Positions 62,353 to 64,000 of a DNA stretch of 64,000 bases are shown piece after piece. The notes below the pieces were generated by a model, which was given only the letters and a program-made list of their open reading frames with translations, had not been told where the DNA came from and did not search any database. How positions within the stretch are numbered: the stretch's first letter is position 1; every line of letters begins with the position of its first letter. The translations under genes and the position numbers were made by a program. Source of the DNA: Chitinophaga pinensis (lineage in GTDB: Bacteria; Bacteroidota; Bacteroidia; NS11-12g; UBA9320); the NCBI GenBank assembly GCA_945897885.1, contig CAMDGU010000001.1:108847-172846 (forward strand). Direction: 5' to 3'.

Positions 62353-63627
62353 CTATCCAAACCGTTTATAGATTTCTTTTTCTAGCCATTCTCGATGCAT
62401 GGGGTGGGCTATATTCATAAGTGCTAAAGCCCGTTGCTTTAAATTTTTTCCAAATAAATAAGCAACACCATACTCGGTAACTACATAGTGAACATGTGCC
62501 CGGGTGGTAACTACCCCGGCACCGTTTTTAAGAAGCGGTACTATTTTAGATTCGCCGGTATGTGTGGTTGAAGGCATAGCTATAATGGGTTTTCCGCCAT
62601 CCGATAAAGCAGCCCCTCGCATAAAGTCCATTTGACCACCAACGCCTGAAAACTGATAGGTTCCTATGGAATCGGAACACACTTGCCCTGTAAGGTCAAT
62701 TTCTATGGCTGAGTTAACTGCCACAACTTTATTATTTTGGCGAATAACTTTAGTATCATTTACATATTCAATTTCTAAAAAAACTACCTGCGGATTGTCG
62801 TCCACAAAATCATAAAGCTTTTTGGTACCAATGGCAAAACCGGTAACTATCTTTCCGCGGTGCTTCTTTTTGTATTTATTGGTTATAATTCCTTTTTCAA
62901 CAAGGGGAATTACCCCGTCCGAAAACATCTCGGTATGGATTCCTAAATCTTTGTGATTATTTAAGCACGAAAGCACCGCATCTGGAATAGCACCAATTCC
63001 CATTTGCAAAGCTGAGCGATCATCAATTAGTTCGGCACAATAGCGGCCTATTGTAAGAGAGGTTTCATTAACCAACTTATTATAGCTTACTTCAGGCAAT
63101 GCCTCATCCACTTCTACAACCGTATTAATTTCACTGATGTGAATTATTCCATCACCATGTGTACGGGGCATTTGCTTATTAACCTGAGCTATTACATATT
63201 TTGAGTTTTTTACAGCGGAGCGAGCTATATCTACCGAAGTACCTAATGAGCAAAATCCATGCTTATCAGGCGGCGAAACGTGAATTAAAGCCACGTCAAG
63301 GGGTAATATTTTCTTTTCAAACAAAAGACTTATTTCACTCAAAAAAACAGGGATGTAATCACCGTGGTCGCTGTTTACCAATTTTCGGGTATTGTTGGAA
63401 ACAAAAAGAGAGTTCATAAAAAAACTCTTTCCAATATCCGGAGCGTCAAATATGCCATCGCCCAGGGTACTTATGCTTACTATTTCTACATTTTCAAGTT
63501 CATGCCTTCGGTTTATTAAGGCTTTTAAAAGTTGAAGAGGCGTGGCAGCACTTCCATGCACAAATATTCTATTTCCTGATTTTACTGCTTGCACGGCTTC
63601 ATCAGCCGATTTATAGTGAATTTCCAT
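62353..63627 (-). CDS. Acetyl-CoA hydrolase/transferase (4-hydroxybutyrate CoA-transferase-like)
   Basis: 424 residues of the class I CoA-transferase type: FVHGSAATPLQLLKAL, VALIHVSPPDKHGFCSLG, MGIGAIPDAVLSCL, SAIEIDLTGQVCSDS and YQFSGVGGQMDFMRGA. Moves CoA between acetyl-CoA and short carboxylic acids such as 4-hydroxybutyrate; substrate unknown. Monocistronic. Confidence 0.9.
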   Translation of the reverse strand: MEIHYKSADEAVQAVKSGNRIFVHGSAATPLQLLKALINRRHELENVEIVSISTLGDGIFDAPDIGKSFFMNSLFVSNNTRKLVNSDHGDYIPVFLSEISLLFEKKILPLDVALIHVSPPDKHGFCSLGTSVDIARSAVKNSKYVIAQVNKQMPRTHGDGIIHISEINTVVEVDEALPEVSYNKLVNETSLTIGRYCAELIDDRSALQMGIGAIPDAVLSCLNNHKDLGIHTEMFSDGVIPLVEKGIITNKYKKKHRGKIVTGFAIGTKKLYDFVDDNPQVVFLEIEYVNDTKVIRQNNKVVAVNSAIEIDLTGQVCSDSIGTYQFSGVGGQMDFMRGAALSDGGKPIIAMPSTTHTGESKIVPLLKNGAGVVTTRAHVHYVVTEYGVAYLFGKNLKQRALALMNIAHPMHREWLEKEIYKRFG

Positions 63628-63716
63628 GTGTTTTATTTTATCTAAAAAGCTTAAACTTACGGGCCGCGAAATTACTATTCCTTATTCAACCCTTAAAATT
63701 AAAGAATCATACTATT

Positions 63717-63977
63717 TTATGATTTTTGTCCTTCTTTAATAATTCTAAAACTCAGTAAAGCCAAAATAAAAGTTAATGGGGTAAATACAAGTTTTTCAAA
63801 ATTTGATTTTGCCATTAAATTACCAATTGTATTAAGGCTAAAAAGAATTATAAAAAGCCAAACTAGGCTATTTATAATTTTGGATGAAAATTTAAAATTA
63901 AGGTAATTTCCCTTGATGGTAATTATTAGAATTATAAAACAATTAATTAGGATTGAAATAGTTTCAAATCGTTGCAT
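63717..63977 (-). CDS. Small membrane protein (three helices)
   Basis: 86 residues with three hydrophobic segments (ISILINCFIILIITI, NSLVWLFIILFSLNTIGNLM, LVFTPLTFILALLSFRII). The NTIGNLMAKSNFEKLVFTPL stretch recalls a small membrane family common in Bacteroidota, with no known function. The last 23 bases of the window hold nothing I can assign. Confidence 0.72.
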   Translation of the reverse strand: MQRFETISILINCFIILIITIKGNYLNFKFSSKIINSLVWLFIILFSLNTIGNLMAKSNFEKLVFTPLTFILALLSFRIIKEGQKS

Positions 63978-64000
63978 TTCGGCAATTGAATTTAATCTGC

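Overview
The window comes from a member of the Bacteroidota. The evidence is: five secreted proteins with type IX secretion (T9SS) C-terminal sorting domains; promoters matching the phylum-specific -7 element TAnnTTTG; a near absence of Shine-Dalgarno sequences; frequent TTG and GTG starts; an AT-rich base composition; and a mevalonate (not MEP) isoprenoid gene pair. A finer placement is not safe from this sequence alone; an aquatic or environmental Flavobacteriales/Sphingobacteriales-like lineage is plausible. Most of the window is ordinary chromosomal housekeeping DNA with short operons that change strand often. I see no rRNA, tRNA, prophage or CRISPR array.

Layout. 1-5.1 kb: a partial beta-propeller-like secreted protein, then a cobalamin riboswitch leader in front of a T9SS-exported protein with two tandem DUF4465 domains, then an MsbA-type ABC exporter. 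5.1-8.5 kb: a Sua5 tRNA-modification enzyme whose N-terminus is fused to a DUF559 nuclease lying between 27-bp inverted repeats, an NtrC-type regulator, and RNase P RNA. 8.5-16.8 kb: a seven-heme TPR cytochrome, rhodanese, a T9SS cargo, PASTA protein, D-Ala-D-Ala ligase, TlpA-like thioredoxin, TPR lipoprotein and FabG. 16.9-20.2 kb: a lipoprotein and an overlapping four-gene operon (GT2, DUF547, two membrane proteins). 20.3-26.5 kb: cystathionine beta-synthase-type enzyme, BtuF-like protein, phosphoglucosamine mutase, a decayed ion-channel gene, ferredoxin, NlpC/P60 hydrolase. 26.5-30.5 kb: UbiA-type prenyltransferase, a mevalonate-kinase-like GHMP kinase and diphosphomevalonate decarboxylase, followed by an IS200-type transposase with a REP-like palindrome array. 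30.5-41.5 kb: YdcF, LLM flavin oxidoreductase, ppx/ppk polyphosphate genes, outer-membrane protein, O-antigen-ligase-like and LysM proteins, heptosyltransferase-like GT9, TerC. 41.6-50.8 kb: MscL, TM2 protein, T9SS metallopeptidase, YigZ, RibD, PrmC, Kir potassium channel, RpiB, TatC, RsmG, a T9SS cargo. 50.8-64 kb: polysaccharide deacetylase, GDP-mannose to GDP-fucose pair (gmd, fcl), cysteine desulfurase, agmatinase, EF-P, a Cys-rich T9SS cargo, bestrophin, a frameshifted lipoprotein, a CoA-transferase and small membrane proteins.

The parts most worth a second look are (a) the riboswitch-controlled tandem DUF4465 protein, which suggests a surface-displayed corrinoid binder exported by T9SS; (b) the inverted-repeat-bounded DUF559 module spliced in frame into sua5, related by sequence to C/G-rich hairpin repeats elsewhere in the window; (c) the transposase-linked array of about 127-bp units, each carrying three different palindromes; and (d) promoters placed 4-13 nt from start codons, which imply leaderless or nearly leaderless mRNAs and correct many start sites. 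Several ORF-track starts were moved downstream on that basis.
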